DNA of 34,815 nucleotides from the NCBI GenBank assembly GCA_035758925.1, contig DASTVV010000058.1, positions 1 to 34,815 on the forward strand, given 5' to 3'. This document shows positions 22,907-30,268 of the stretch, piece after piece; position 1 is the stretch's first letter, and each line of letters starts with the position of its first letter. The DNA comes from DASPMP01 sp035758925. GTDB lineage: Bacteria; Gemmatimonadota; Gemmatimonadetes; Gemmatimonadales; Gemmatimonadaceae. The notes under the pieces are model-generated. The model worked only from the letters and a program-made list of their open reading frames with translations. It was not told the origin of the DNA and ran no database searches. A program made the translations under genes and the position numbers.

Positions 22907-23440
22907 TCAGGGTGCCTCGCCGACACCGGCGCCGCATTGCTCCTCGAGCAACGCGAGATCGACGCCATGATAGTGCGGCGGCAAGCGCGGGTCAGCCGGA
23001 ATGTGCCGCTGCTGCACGAGTGCGAAGCCCAGGCGCTGATAATAGGCGATGAGCGCCGAGTTGCTCGCCCAGGTATCCATGCGCAGCCCATCGCGACCGA
23101 GCGTCCTGCAGTGCACGCGCGCCCACGCGAGCACCGCGTCGATCAATCCGCGGCCCCGATATCCCGGCGCGCGCGCAATACGGTGCAGGTAAATGTGCGC
23201 GCCGCGCTCGTGCTCGCCCCAGATCGCCGGATCGGCATATGCCACCGAGAAGACGCCGGCCAGCTCGCCGTCGGCGTGCACGCGAAAAAGACATCCCGCG
23301 CCGATTTCGCCGAGGATGAACGCGTCCGAAAACTCGGGCCAAACGCTCGAGCCCTGCGTACGCTGTATCTCACGCCCCCCGTCGTAGGCCGCGCGAATGG
23401 CGGGCAAATCTGAGGGCGTGGCTGGAAGGACCTGCAACAC
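22907..23440 (-). CDS. GNAT family N-acetyltransferase
   Basis: The protein has 177 residues with a GTG start at 23440. The GNAT core is visible: LQVLPATPSDLPAIRAAYDG, GELAGVFSVAYADPAIWGEH, the acetyl-CoA loop IYLHRIARAPGYRGRGLIDA, and LRMDTWASNSALIAYYQRLG followed by FALV. This is the standard motif A and B arrangement. Substrate unknown. It is nine bases downstream of a small membrane-anchored protein gene and just upstream of the Mut7-C gene, so the three may share a transcript. Confidence 0.93.
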   Translation of the reverse strand: MLQVLPATPSDLPAIRAAYDGGREIQRTQGSSVWPEFSDAFILGEIGAGCLFRVHADGELAGVFSVAYADPAIWGEHERGAHIYLHRIARAPGYRGRGLIDAVLAWARVHCRTLGRDGLRMDTWASNSALIAYYQRLGFALVQQRHIPADPRLPPHYHGVDLALLEEQCGAGVGEAP

Positions 23441-23449
23441 GCCGACGCC

Positions 23450-23722
23450 CTATTGCCTCTCGTCCGGCTGCCGCAGTGCGGAAATGTCCAGCGCAGAACG
23501 GGCGCGCACCTCACCGCATGTGTGCCTCACGCTCTTGTCGGCGCCGCCATACAGATGCAGGTCGACTCGGGTGCTGTCGGCGAGCGACCGGGCGTGGGCG
23601 TATGCCTGCCGGCAATCGTGCGCGTCGTACACTGCGTACAGCGGTGCCGTCGCCAGCTCGAGCACTACCGCGACAATGCCGAGCACCAGCACCAGGGCCA
23701 GCACGAGCTTGAATGCTCTCAT
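23450..23722 (-). CDS. Small membrane-anchored or exported protein
   Basis: The protein has 90 residues. The ATG at 23722 is preceded by GGAG about eleven bases upstream. One long hydrophobic segment (FKLVLALVLVLGIVAVVLEL) is followed by a soluble domain with two cysteines (HDCRQAYAHARSL, RHTCGEVRAR), probably in the periplasm. No family is recognised. Codon use is like its neighbours. Confidence 0.7.
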   Translation of the reverse strand: MRAFKLVLALVLVLGIVAVVLELATAPLYAVYDAHDCRQAYAHARSLADSTRVDLHLYGGADKSVRHTCGEVRARSALDISALRQPDERQ

Positions 23723-23747
23723 GTGATCTGCTCCGGAGTTGTCACGT

Positions 23748-24272
23748 TCACTGATCCGCGTCGGACGGGGCGACGGTCATGGCGTCGGCTCGGTTGCCTC
23801 GTGCCGAGCTGGCTCTGCTCGCTCGCAAGGATTCGAAGTGTCGCTCCCAGCGCTCGCGTACCTGATCCTCGGTCATGCCCCAGTCGTACGCGGGCGAATC
23901 AATGGCCTGCACGCGATCGACTCTGATGAGCACGATCTCGAGGAAGGCGGCGACGTTCGAGCCGCGACCCTTGTAGAAGGCGATGGCCGCGTCGTATGCC
24001 GGTCCGGTTTCGAGGACGGATGCGACACCCTTGAAGCGGTAGCCTTTGCGTGCGAACGGGTCGACCACATTGACCTCGACGTGCGGGTTCTGGCGCAAGT
24101 TGGCGAGCGTCCCCGGCGAGCGAATGTTGGCGAAGACGAGATGGTCGTCGTCCCAGACCGCGGTCGTTCCTTTCGGAGACAGGTTGGGGGTGCCGTCCGG
24201 GCACACGGTCGCGACGAAGCCGAGGCGTTGCTCCTCGACCAATCGCTTCATGTCTGCGTTCAGCGTCGGCAT
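23748..24272 (-). CDS. Pyridoxamine 5'-phosphate oxidase-like flavin-binding protein
   Basis: The protein has 174 residues with a split-barrel fold. It contains LVEEQRLGFVATVCPDGTPN, LSPKGTTAVWDDDHLVFANI and RSPGTLANLRQNPHVEVNVV, as in FMN- or F420-binding PPOX-like proteins. VLIRVDRVQAIDSPAYDWG and an acidic tail follow. The family reduces or oxidises small molecules with a flavin; true PdxH function is unlikely because the full PdxH length and its pyridoxal site are absent. It appears monocistronic. Confidence 0.92.
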   Translation of the reverse strand: MPTLNADMKRLVEEQRLGFVATVCPDGTPNLSPKGTTAVWDDDHLVFANIRSPGTLANLRQNPHVEVNVVDPFARKGYRFKGVASVLETGPAYDAAIAFYKGRGSNVAAFLEIVLIRVDRVQAIDSPAYDWGMTEDQVRERWERHFESLRASRASSARGNRADAMTVAPSDADQ

Positions 24273-24314
24273 TGCACGATGTAAACCAGGGTCAGTAGCG
24301 CCGGGTCACCCGGG

Positions 24315-24677
24315 CTAGCTGATCATGAGACCGAGCATGAAGCCGAGCGTGCTCACGGCAACGACGGCCACGGCACCGGCACCGACGATGGCGCCCACGA
24401 TCCGCACCACTTCGAGCAGCCGCACCATGGTGCGGCGATCGCCAGAAGCGCGCTCGCCGAGCTCACGGTCAGCGATGCCCCAGGCGCCGAACGCCAGGAA
24501 GCAGATCGCAATGCTCATCGCGACGTGCCAGCCCGGTCCGTGCCAATAGGCGGCGCCGAGGGCTGCGGTGAGTCCGCCGATCAAGTCGGCAGCGAGTCGT
24601 GCGTCCGACGCGTGCCGTGCGCGTGCGGCCAGAAATTGCGGCAGGCTGGCGTCAGGAGGTGGGATCGTGTCGATCAT
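24315..24677 (-). CDS. Small membrane protein, unknown function
   Basis: The protein has 120 residues. The ATG at 24677 follows a strong GAGGAGG. Hydrophobic helices cover about residues 31-45, 52-68 and 87-117 (VVRIVGAIVGAGAVAVVAVS). The soluble start IPPPDASLPQFLAARARHAS may be cytoplasmic. Upstream on the minus strand a TTGACC is present 40 bases before the gene. No family is recognised. Confidence 0.8.
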   Translation of the reverse strand: MIDTIPPPDASLPQFLAARARHASDARLAADLIGGLTAALGAAYWHGPGWHVAMSIAICFLAFGAWGIADRELGERASGDRRTMVRLLEVVRIVGAIVGAGAVAVVAVSTLGFMLGLMIS

Positions 24678-24794
24678 TCGAGCCTCCTCGATTGCGTTGT
24701 ATATGATGGGTCAACGCATCGCGCGCCAGCCACAGCGACCCGTCAGCAGGATGTCAGCATGTCGAGAACGGTTACTCGTAGAAGCGCCGGAGAG

Positions 24795-25067
24795 CTAGAG
24801 TCGCGGTGCGACCGTTGCCGCCGCCTCGGCCGACGTCATCACGGGAACGACTTCGAAGTCCACGATGTCCGACCAGCGCGCCATCCACGCGTCCAAAAGG
24901 GCACGGTCCTCACATTCCATCACCTGATAACAACGTGTCAGGTCGTGCGAGACCCAGCTGGCGACGTAGGTGAGACCGTCCGGCGCAAGCCGGCCGTGGT
25001 CGCGAAAGCGGCGGTAGACCGGTACGGGATCGCCAGCGCGGAACTGCTCGATCACGACGAATTGCAT
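24795..25067 (-). CDS. DUF3303 family protein
   Basis: The protein has 90 residues started at MQFVVIEQFRAGDPVPVYRR. The other DUF3303 features are GRLAPDGLTYVASWV, RCYQVMECEDRALLDAWMAR and WSDIVDFEVVPV. This is a small dimeric alpha-beta barrel-like domain with unknown function, related in fold to monooxygenase-like ABM proteins. Its start overlaps a small upstream membrane-protein frame by 16 bases. Confidence 0.92.
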   Translation of the reverse strand: MQFVVIEQFRAGDPVPVYRRFRDHGRLAPDGLTYVASWVSHDLTRCYQVMECEDRALLDAWMARWSDIVDFEVVPVMTSAEAAATVAPRL

Positions 25068-25243
25068 ATGGGCTCCAGCGCACGACGCTCGCCGCGACGA
25101 GCAAGAACCAGCGCCGCAGTTGCGGTTGCCGCGCCAAGGACGACGAAGAACGGCAGCATGGTCTGCGGAGCGACGGCCAGCCAGGGAAGCGATAACCCTG
25201 CAGCCGCACCCCACGCTGCCACACGCGGCAGACGCACCGACAA
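25052..25243 (-). CDS. Small two-helix membrane protein (tentative)
   Basis: The protein has 63 residues from a TTG start at 25243; a GTG two codons further in is also possible. Two hydrophobic stretches are present, VAAWGAAAGLSLPWLAVAP and MLPFFVVLGAATATAALVLA, with a basic end ARRGERRALEP. It overlaps the DUF3303 gene by 16 bases, which supports coupling, but no family is recognised and the start is weak. Confidence 0.5.
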   Translation of the reverse strand: MSVRLPRVAAWGAAAGLSLPWLAVAPQTMLPFFVVLGAATATAALVLARRGERRALEPICNSS

Positions 25244-25296
25244 AAGGGACCGGTGCCCTGCGCGAATTCTCAGCCGCGGCCTATCTGGCCATCGCT

Positions 25297-26553
25297 TTAC
25301 GATAATGCTTTAAACGCCACAGGCTGCAACGCTTTGCCGAGCGGCATATCAACCAGACGTCGGGCAGCAGCCTGCGCCCCACACGGCTCCACCCGCCTCG
25401 CCAACTCCCGCGCGCGAACGGCAATGTCGGGCTGCAGACACTGGCGGAGCGCCAAGGAGAGAGCATCGACAGTGATGCGGTCGCGCGCCGGGCCGGACAC
25501 GCCGACGCCGAGCGACCGCACGCGATGCGACCAGTAGTACTGATCGTAGCCGTGCGGAACGATCACTTGCGGCCTTCCGGCGCGAGCCGCGGTCGTTGTG
25601 GTGCCCGCGCCACCGTGGTGCACGATGGCTGCCACACGAGGGAACAGCTTCGCGTGGTCGACGTCTCCGATCGCGATGCAGTCCGTGCCTCCGCCGGGCA
25701 CGTCGAAGTTCGCCCAGCCTCGCGAGACCACTGCTCGGCATCCCACCGCACGCACAGCCTCGATCATCGCCAGGCCGGTTCGTTCGGCGGTGCGCGTGCT
25801 GCCGAGACCCAAATAGACAGGCGGCTCACCATCGGCAAGAAAGCGCTGGAGATCGTGCGGCAGCGGCGTCGGATCCGACAGTAGCCACGCGCCCGTCTGC
25901 ACTATGGGCATGCGGCGCGTCGGTCGCGCGGGTGACAGCGCAGGGTCCGAAGCGAGCCACGGTTGATTCGTGAACACATGAGATCGCACGTCGGCGACCG
26001 GTTCCAGTCCCCGCTTGCGTCGCTCATCATTGAGTGTTGCTCGGAAGCGCGCGTTGAAGCTCCGCGCGTCACGCATCCAGAGCATCCGGTTCACTACGCC
26101 CGGCAATGATTGCGAGTAATGCGTGCCCATCTTCAGCGGCGGATGCTGCGGCGACGGCAGCACGACGGGGCAATAGGCAGCGAACACGTATGGAACGCCG
26201 AGCGACTCGGCGATCGACCGAGCCGCGATCTGCAGCGCGCCCGCGCCGACGATCACGTCGCAGCCGTGCGCCGCGTCCGTCAGCACGCGAAACTGCTCGC
26301 GTACAGAGCCGTCCGCGAGCGCTTGCAGCTGCTCCGGCGACGGTTTGCGCGGTGGCCCGCCGCCGCCAATCGAGAATGTCCTGACGTCCGGTCCGATCGG
26401 CACGCAGGCTAGTCCGAATGACTCGATCCACTCCTTGAAATTCGGCGGTGCGCAGAGACGGGCGTCGTGTCCGAGGGCCCGCAGCTCGCGCCCGAGTGCA
26501 ACGATGGGCTGCACTTCGCCGCGTGAACCGATCGTGGAGAGCAGGACTCGCAT
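25297..26553 (-). CDS. Glycosyltransferase, UGT/GT1 (GT-B) family
   Basis: The protein has 418 residues. The N-terminal half begins MRVLLSTIGSRGEVQPIVAL then GRELRALGHDARLCAP, the acceptor-side Rossmann domain of sterol/macrolide-type glycosyltransferases. The C-terminal half holds VYLGLGSTRT, VVSRGWANFDVPGG, DVDHAKLFPRVAAIVHHGGA and GTTTTAARAGRPQVIVPHGY, with HHGGAGTT at 312-319 as the nucleotide-sugar site. It transfers a sugar from a UDP-sugar to a lipid or small natural product; the acceptor is unknown. No biosynthetic cluster surrounds it. Confidence 0.95.
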   Translation of the reverse strand: MRVLLSTIGSRGEVQPIVALGRELRALGHDARLCAPPNFKEWIESFGLACVPIGPDVRTFSIGGGGPPRKPSPEQLQALADGSVREQFRVLTDAAHGCDVIVGAGALQIAARSIAESLGVPYVFAAYCPVVLPSPQHPPLKMGTHYSQSLPGVVNRMLWMRDARSFNARFRATLNDERRKRGLEPVADVRSHVFTNQPWLASDPALSPARPTRRMPIVQTGAWLLSDPTPLPHDLQRFLADGEPPVYLGLGSTRTAERTGLAMIEAVRAVGCRAVVSRGWANFDVPGGGTDCIAIGDVDHAKLFPRVAAIVHHGGAGTTTTAARAGRPQVIVPHGYDQYYWSHRVRSLGVGVSGPARDRITVDALSLALRQCLQPDIAVRARELARRVEPCGAQAAARRLVDMPLGKALQPVAFKALS

Positions 26554-26666
26554 ATCGCCGCACCGTCCACTCGAAATGGGTCGGCATCATAGTGCGCACT
26601 GGTCAAGCGCAGTAGTCCTACCGGTGGGTACCGGGGATGCTTACTGTAAGACTGGCGCTCCGCGTG

Positions 26667-26963
26667 TTAGCGCTTCCCGACGGTTCGCGCCCGCCGATCC
26701 ACGGTGATGAAGATGCGCGCGAGGGCCATCGCGACGATCAACGCGATCACGATCGAGCCCGCATCCGGCGCCCGCAGCAGCGACGATGGTCCGGACGGCA
26801 GCGTCTGAACGTCCGTGCGGCACGCATGAGCGACATAGTCGTAGACGCCTCCGCGATCGAGGCACCTGTCGGCGGCGATGCGCTCGCGGATGCCGGGCAG
26901 GAGCGTCGCCACCAGGCCCGCCAAGCCAACGATCAGCGGAATGCGAAGCCGCCAGCTCTTCAT
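26667..26963 (-). CDS. Small membrane protein with conserved-looking cysteine loop
   Basis: The protein has 98 residues started at MKSWRLRIPLIVGLAGLVAT; a longer frame upstream is low-quality. One helix lies at about 8-24 and another at 69-89 (IVIALIVAMALARIFITVD). The loop between holds DRCLDRGGVYDYVAHACRTD, with C34 and C48 probably forming a periplasmic disulfide. No family is recognised. It follows the TGA-interrupted gene on the same strand after 43 bases. Confidence 0.72.
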   Translation of the reverse strand: MKSWRLRIPLIVGLAGLVATLLPGIRERIAADRCLDRGGVYDYVAHACRTDVQTLPSGPSSLLRAPDAGSIVIALIVAMALARIFITVDRRARTVGKR

Positions 26964-27006
26964 TCCATCGCGTGACACGATCGCCTGTGGGCCATCGCGT
27001 GAGACA

Positions 27007-27186
27007 TCACGTGTCGGAGTGCCGATGCGGCAGCGCCGAGACGGCGCAGGCGGCGTAACCAAGCACCTGGTCGCCCGATTTGAGCTTGGACGGCGTCGGC
27101 TTCCAGCCCGACGACAGGCGGGCATTCAGCAGCTCATCGTGCGTGGGTCTGTGATCCCAAACGGCGACCGCCGTTATCGCCCCGAG
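27007..27186 (-). pseudogene. In-frame continuation of the 27187-27492 gene after a TGA
   Basis: Directly after the TGA at 27187-27189 the same frame continues for 59 codons to the next stop (TGA at 27007-27009). It reads LGAITAVAVWDHRPTHDELL, then NARLSSGWKPTPSKLKSGDQ and VLGYAACAVSALPHRHSDT. Its third codon positions are strongly G/C like real genes here, and it has no start codon of its own. It looks like the second half of one protein cut by a nonsense codon. A selenocysteine reading of the TGA is possible in principle but no selenium genes are visible. Confidence 0.5.
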
Positions 27187-27492
27187 TCATGTGGCATCGA
27201 ACGCCAGGTACGTGCGATCGGACCACTGGACGACGACATCGTGCGTGTACTCATCCTGTGTCAAAATGTCCGTGACGGATCGTGGTGGATCCTGTGCGCG
27301 CAGCCAGGCGAGGACGTCTCCAAGCGTGCGCTGATTCCCCAGCTCCCGCCGGAAAGTGGAGAGGAGGTCTGGCGCGATGTCGCCTGCGCTGGTGACGGGT
27401 ACGTTTCTCAATCGCGATTCGGAGCGCAAGTCGTTGCTCCGCAATATCGTACCGATCCGGTAGTCCCCAATCAACCGTTTTTGGCATCCCAT
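27187..27492 (-). CDS. Hypothetical protein ended by a TGA that may be premature
   Basis: The protein has 101 residues from ATG 27492 (a second ATG six codons upstream overlaps the ATG of the sigma gene on the other strand). The sequence ends TLGDVLAWLRAQDPPRSVTD, ILTQDEYTHDVVVQWSDRTY, then LAFDAT and TGA. The family is not known to me. Its start lies only 16 bases from the divergent sigma factor start, so its promoter would have to lie inside that gene, or its true N-terminus has been lost. The frame continues after the TGA (27007-27186). Confidence 0.6.
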   Translation of the reverse strand: MGCQKRLIGDYRIGTILRSNDLRSESRLRNVPVTSAGDIAPDLLSTFRRELGNQRTLGDVLAWLRAQDPPRSVTDILTQDEYTHDVVVQWSDRTYLAFDAT

Positions 27493-27508
27493 TGTCCCAC
27501 GGGCGAGC

Positions 27509-28093
27509 ATGGAGACGGAAAGATCTTCCCTGAAGCGAGCCGACCCGCTCGCGGATCAGCACGCGCTCCTCGAGCGCGCGCGCAGGGGTGACCCGTCCGC
27601 CCACCGTGCCCTGTACGACGCGCACGTGGACCGCATCTACCGGCTGACCTTCCGGCTCACCGGCACGGAGCACGCGGCGCGAGAAGTGACGCAGGACGTC
27701 TTCGTTCGCGCGTTCGCGGGAATCGAAGGCTTTCGGGGAGATTCGGCGTTCAGCACATGGCTCCACTCGATCGCGGTGTCACTGTCGCTCAACGAGATCA
27801 GGCGACGCAAGCGCGAACGGGCCCGGACCGCGCCGCTGGACGAGGCGAACGAGCTGACGGACTCGGCGCCACGCTCCGATCCGCTCCTGCGTGAAAGAGT
27901 GATGAAAGCAGTGAACGATCTGCCCGAGGGATGCCGAACCGTGTTCATGATGCATGACGCCGAAGGCTACACGCACCAGGAGATCGCGACGGCGCTCGGA
28001 GTGACGGCAGGAACGTCGAAGGCGCAGCTCGCCCGCGCCCGCGAAAAGCTTCGCGCCGCGCTGGCGCAGTTCGCCGGGGAATGGAACCCATGA
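27509..28093 (+). CDS. ECF-type RNA polymerase sigma factor
   Basis: The protein has 194 residues. Region 2 spans about 25-95 with ALYDAHVDRIYRLTFRLTG, REVTQDVFVRAFAGIEGFRG and DSAFSTWLHSIAVSLSLNEI followed by RRRKRERAR. Region 4 spans about 138-185 with VNDLPEGCRTVFMMHDAEGY followed by THQEIATALGVTAGTSKAQL, a helix-turn-helix. It directs RNA polymerase to a small set of promoters in response to envelope or other stress. Its stop overlaps the start of a membrane protein as ATGA, the standard sigma/anti-sigma arrangement. Three exported HEAT-repeat proteins follow in the same operon. Confidence 0.96.
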   Translation: METERSSLKRADPLADQHALLERARRGDPSAHRALYDAHVDRIYRLTFRLTGTEHAAREVTQDVFVRAFAGIEGFRGDSAFSTWLHSIAVSLSLNEIRRRKRERARTAPLDEANELTDSAPRSDPLLRERVMKAVNDLPEGCRTVFMMHDAEGYTHQEIATALGVTAGTSKAQLARAREKLRAALAQFAGEWNP

Positions 28094-28866
28094 ATGATGA
28101 CCTGAAGAACCACACGAATGACGAGCCGGACTTCGGCCCTGATGCCGGTGTCTTGCCCGGCCCGGCCGATCCCGCGTTCGATGCGTGGATCGCCAGGGTT
28201 GCGCCGAGCCTCAACGAGCCGAGGGCGACACCGCGGCTCGAGATGTGGCAGGCCATCCAGGCCGCGCGTGACACTGCCCGTGACGCCGAAGCCGGTAGAC
28301 TGCCCGGAGTCACGCCGCTGCGTCGCCGTCCGTGGCGCCTGATGTCGGTCATTGCGGCTGCGCTGCTGCTCGGCGTCGCCATCGACCGCGTCGTGCTGCG
28401 AGAAGCCGAGCGCCCCAGTGTGACTCCGCCAGTCGCAACCGGACCACGCTCAGACTCGAACGATGCGACGCGCCTCTATCGCATCGCGGCCGCGCAGACC
28501 TTGACGCAGGCTGAGGCGCTGTTGACTGCATATCGCAGCGACGGCGCGCCGGAGCAGAATGCCATGGACGCGCAGCAGCTGGGACGCTGGGGACGGGAAG
28601 TGCTCAGCAGCACGCGTCTCCTCATGGACTCACCCGCTGGCGACGACCCGCAGCTTCGCGCGCTGTTCAACGACCTCGAGCTCGTGCTGGTGCAGATCAT
28701 CCAGCTGTCCGGCGGTGAGCTCGACCCACAGAATCGCGCGCGGGAGCGCGCGCCTATTGATCGGGCGCTCATCGAAAGAGCGCTCGAGAGCAAGGACCTT
28801 CTTCCACGTATCCGTACCGCGGTTCCCGCCGGCGTCGCCGGCGCGAACGCCGCGTCCGACGATTGA
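28090..28866 (+). CDS. Single-pass membrane anti-sigma factor (non-zinc type)
   Basis: The protein has 258 residues from ATG 28090, which overlaps the sigma stop (ATGA); an ATG nine bases earlier is possible. A cytoplasmic part of about 80 residues contains FDAWIARVAPSLNEPRATPR and LEMWQAIQAARDTA. One membrane helix follows at about 82-100 (WRLMSVIAAALLLGVAIDRV), then a periplasmic helical domain of about 150 residues (LYRIAAAQTLTQAEALLTAY, GRWGREVLSSTRLLMDSPAG). It lacks the HxxxCxxC zinc motif of common anti-sigma factors, so the inhibitory domain is of another type. The role as anti-sigma factor is inferred from position and topology. Confidence 0.85.
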   Translation: MNDDLKNHTNDEPDFGPDAGVLPGPADPAFDAWIARVAPSLNEPRATPRLEMWQAIQAARDTARDAEAGRLPGVTPLRRRPWRLMSVIAAALLLGVAIDRVVLREAERPSVTPPVATGPRSDSNDATRLYRIAAAQTLTQAEALLTAYRSDGAPEQNAMDAQQLGRWGREVLSSTRLLMDSPAGDDPQLRALFNDLELVLVQIIQLSGGELDPQNRARERAPIDRALIERALESKDLLPRIRTAVPAGVAGANAASDD

Positions 28867-28873
28867 GGATTAC

Positions 28874-30268
28874 ATGATGATCATCCGACTCTTCATTGGC
28901 GCGGGCGCTGCCGCCCTGTTCGCCACCCTTCCCATCACTCCCGCGCGTCAGGGCCTGGCGTCACACACGCCCATAGCGACGTCGCCGCGATCGGGCTTCG
29001 TTCAGGTGCCGCCGGCTCCGTATGGAGAGGCCGGCCCCGCCGACTCGCTCTACCGGCTGGGACGCGAGGCCATCAACCGCGGCGACTTCCGGCGCGCGGC
29101 GACGCTATTTGCCGAGATCAGCGCGAAATACCCGAGGTCCGAGTACGCGCCCGACGCGCCGTACTGGCGCGCCTTCGCGCTTTACCGCGCGGGCCGCGAC
29201 GACGAGCTGCGCGACGCGCTCAAAGTGCTCGACACCCAGCAGTCACAGTTCCCGAAGGCGACCACCGTTGCCGACGGCAAGGAGCTGGCAATTCGCATAC
29301 GGGGCGAGCTCGCGCGTCGCGGCGACGTGCAGTCGGCGGAGAAGGTGCAACGCGAGGCCGCCCGGCCGTGCACTCGTGACGACGGCGACAGCGAGATCCG
29401 CGCGGCCGCCATGAACGCGCTGCTCCAGATGGACGCGCAGAACGCGATCCCGATCATCAAGCAGGTGCTCCAGAAGCGGGACGAGTGTTCCGTCAAGCTG
29501 CGCGAGCAGGCCGTGTTCCTCCTGTCGCAGAAGCGATCGCCGGACACCGAGGATATCCTGCTCGACGTCCTCACCAACGATCCCAGCCAGTCCGTCCGGG
29601 AGAACGCGGTGTTCTGGATGGGCCAGGTGCACACGGACAAGGCCGCGGCCGCGCTGGAGCGGATCGCCACATCGTCGCCGAACATGGAGCTTCGCGAGAA
29701 GGCCATCTTCGCGCTCCACGAACACGGCTCGGCGCGCGCGATGGCCGTGCTGAAGCAGCTGGCCGAGAACCCGAAGGCGCCCGATCAGGTACGTGAGCAG
29801 GCCATCTTCTGGCTCGGACAGGGCAGATCGCAGGAGAATGCGGAATTCCTGCGATCCCTGTTTTCGAAGCTGGACAAATCCGAGCGCAACGACGAGCTGG
29901 GGAAGAAGATCCTCTTCTCGTTGTCGCAGATGCGCGGCGTCGGCAACGACCGGTGGCTCCTGAGCATCGCGCTGGACACCACGAACAGTGAGGAGCTGCG
30001 CGGACACGCGCTCTGGACTGCCGGACAGGCGGGTGTCGCCGGAAGCGAGCTCGCCGCGGTCTACGATCGCGTCTCGGATGCGGAGGTGAAGGAGAAGCTC
30101 ATCTGGGTGCTGTCGGAATCGAATGACCGGGTCGCGACGGACAAGCTGGTCGAGATCGCGCAGAAGGACCGCGACATCGAGATGCGCAAGAAGGCGCTCT
30201 TCTGGCTGGGCCAGAAGAACGATCCTCGCATCCGTCAGATCATTCTGGACATCCTCAACAAGCCGTGA
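28874..30268 (+). CDS. Exported TPR plus HEAT-repeat protein
   Basis: The protein has 464 residues from ATG 28874, eight bases after the anti-sigma stop with GAGGAT between. An N-terminal signal (LFIGAGAAALFATLPITPA) is followed by tetratricopeptide-like helices (ADSLYRLGREAINRGDFRRA, ATLFAEISAKYPRSEYAPDA). Nine HEAT-type repeats then carry the signature [LV]REx(A)[IV]F-x-[LM]-x-Q, for example VRENAVFWMGQ, VREQAIFWLGQ and MRKKALFWLGQ. HEAT arrays form curved scaffolds for protein binding. Acting in the periplasm, it could sense or scaffold envelope proteins. It ends with the same cap as the next gene product (FWLGQKNDPRIRQIILDIL). Confidence 0.92.
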   Translation: MMIIRLFIGAGAAALFATLPITPARQGLASHTPIATSPRSGFVQVPPAPYGEAGPADSLYRLGREAINRGDFRRAATLFAEISAKYPRSEYAPDAPYWRAFALYRAGRDDELRDALKVLDTQQSQFPKATTVADGKELAIRIRGELARRGDVQSAEKVQREAARPCTRDDGDSEIRAAAMNALLQMDAQNAIPIIKQVLQKRDECSVKLREQAVFLLSQKRSPDTEDILLDVLTNDPSQSVRENAVFWMGQVHTDKAAAALERIATSSPNMELREKAIFALHEHGSARAMAVLKQLAENPKAPDQVREQAIFWLGQGRSQENAEFLRSLFSKLDKSERNDELGKKILFSLSQMRGVGNDRWLLSIALDTTNSEELRGHALWTAGQAGVAGSELAAVYDRVSDAEVKEKLIWVLSESNDRVATDKLVEIAQKDRDIEMRKKALFWLGQKNDPRIRQIILDILNKP

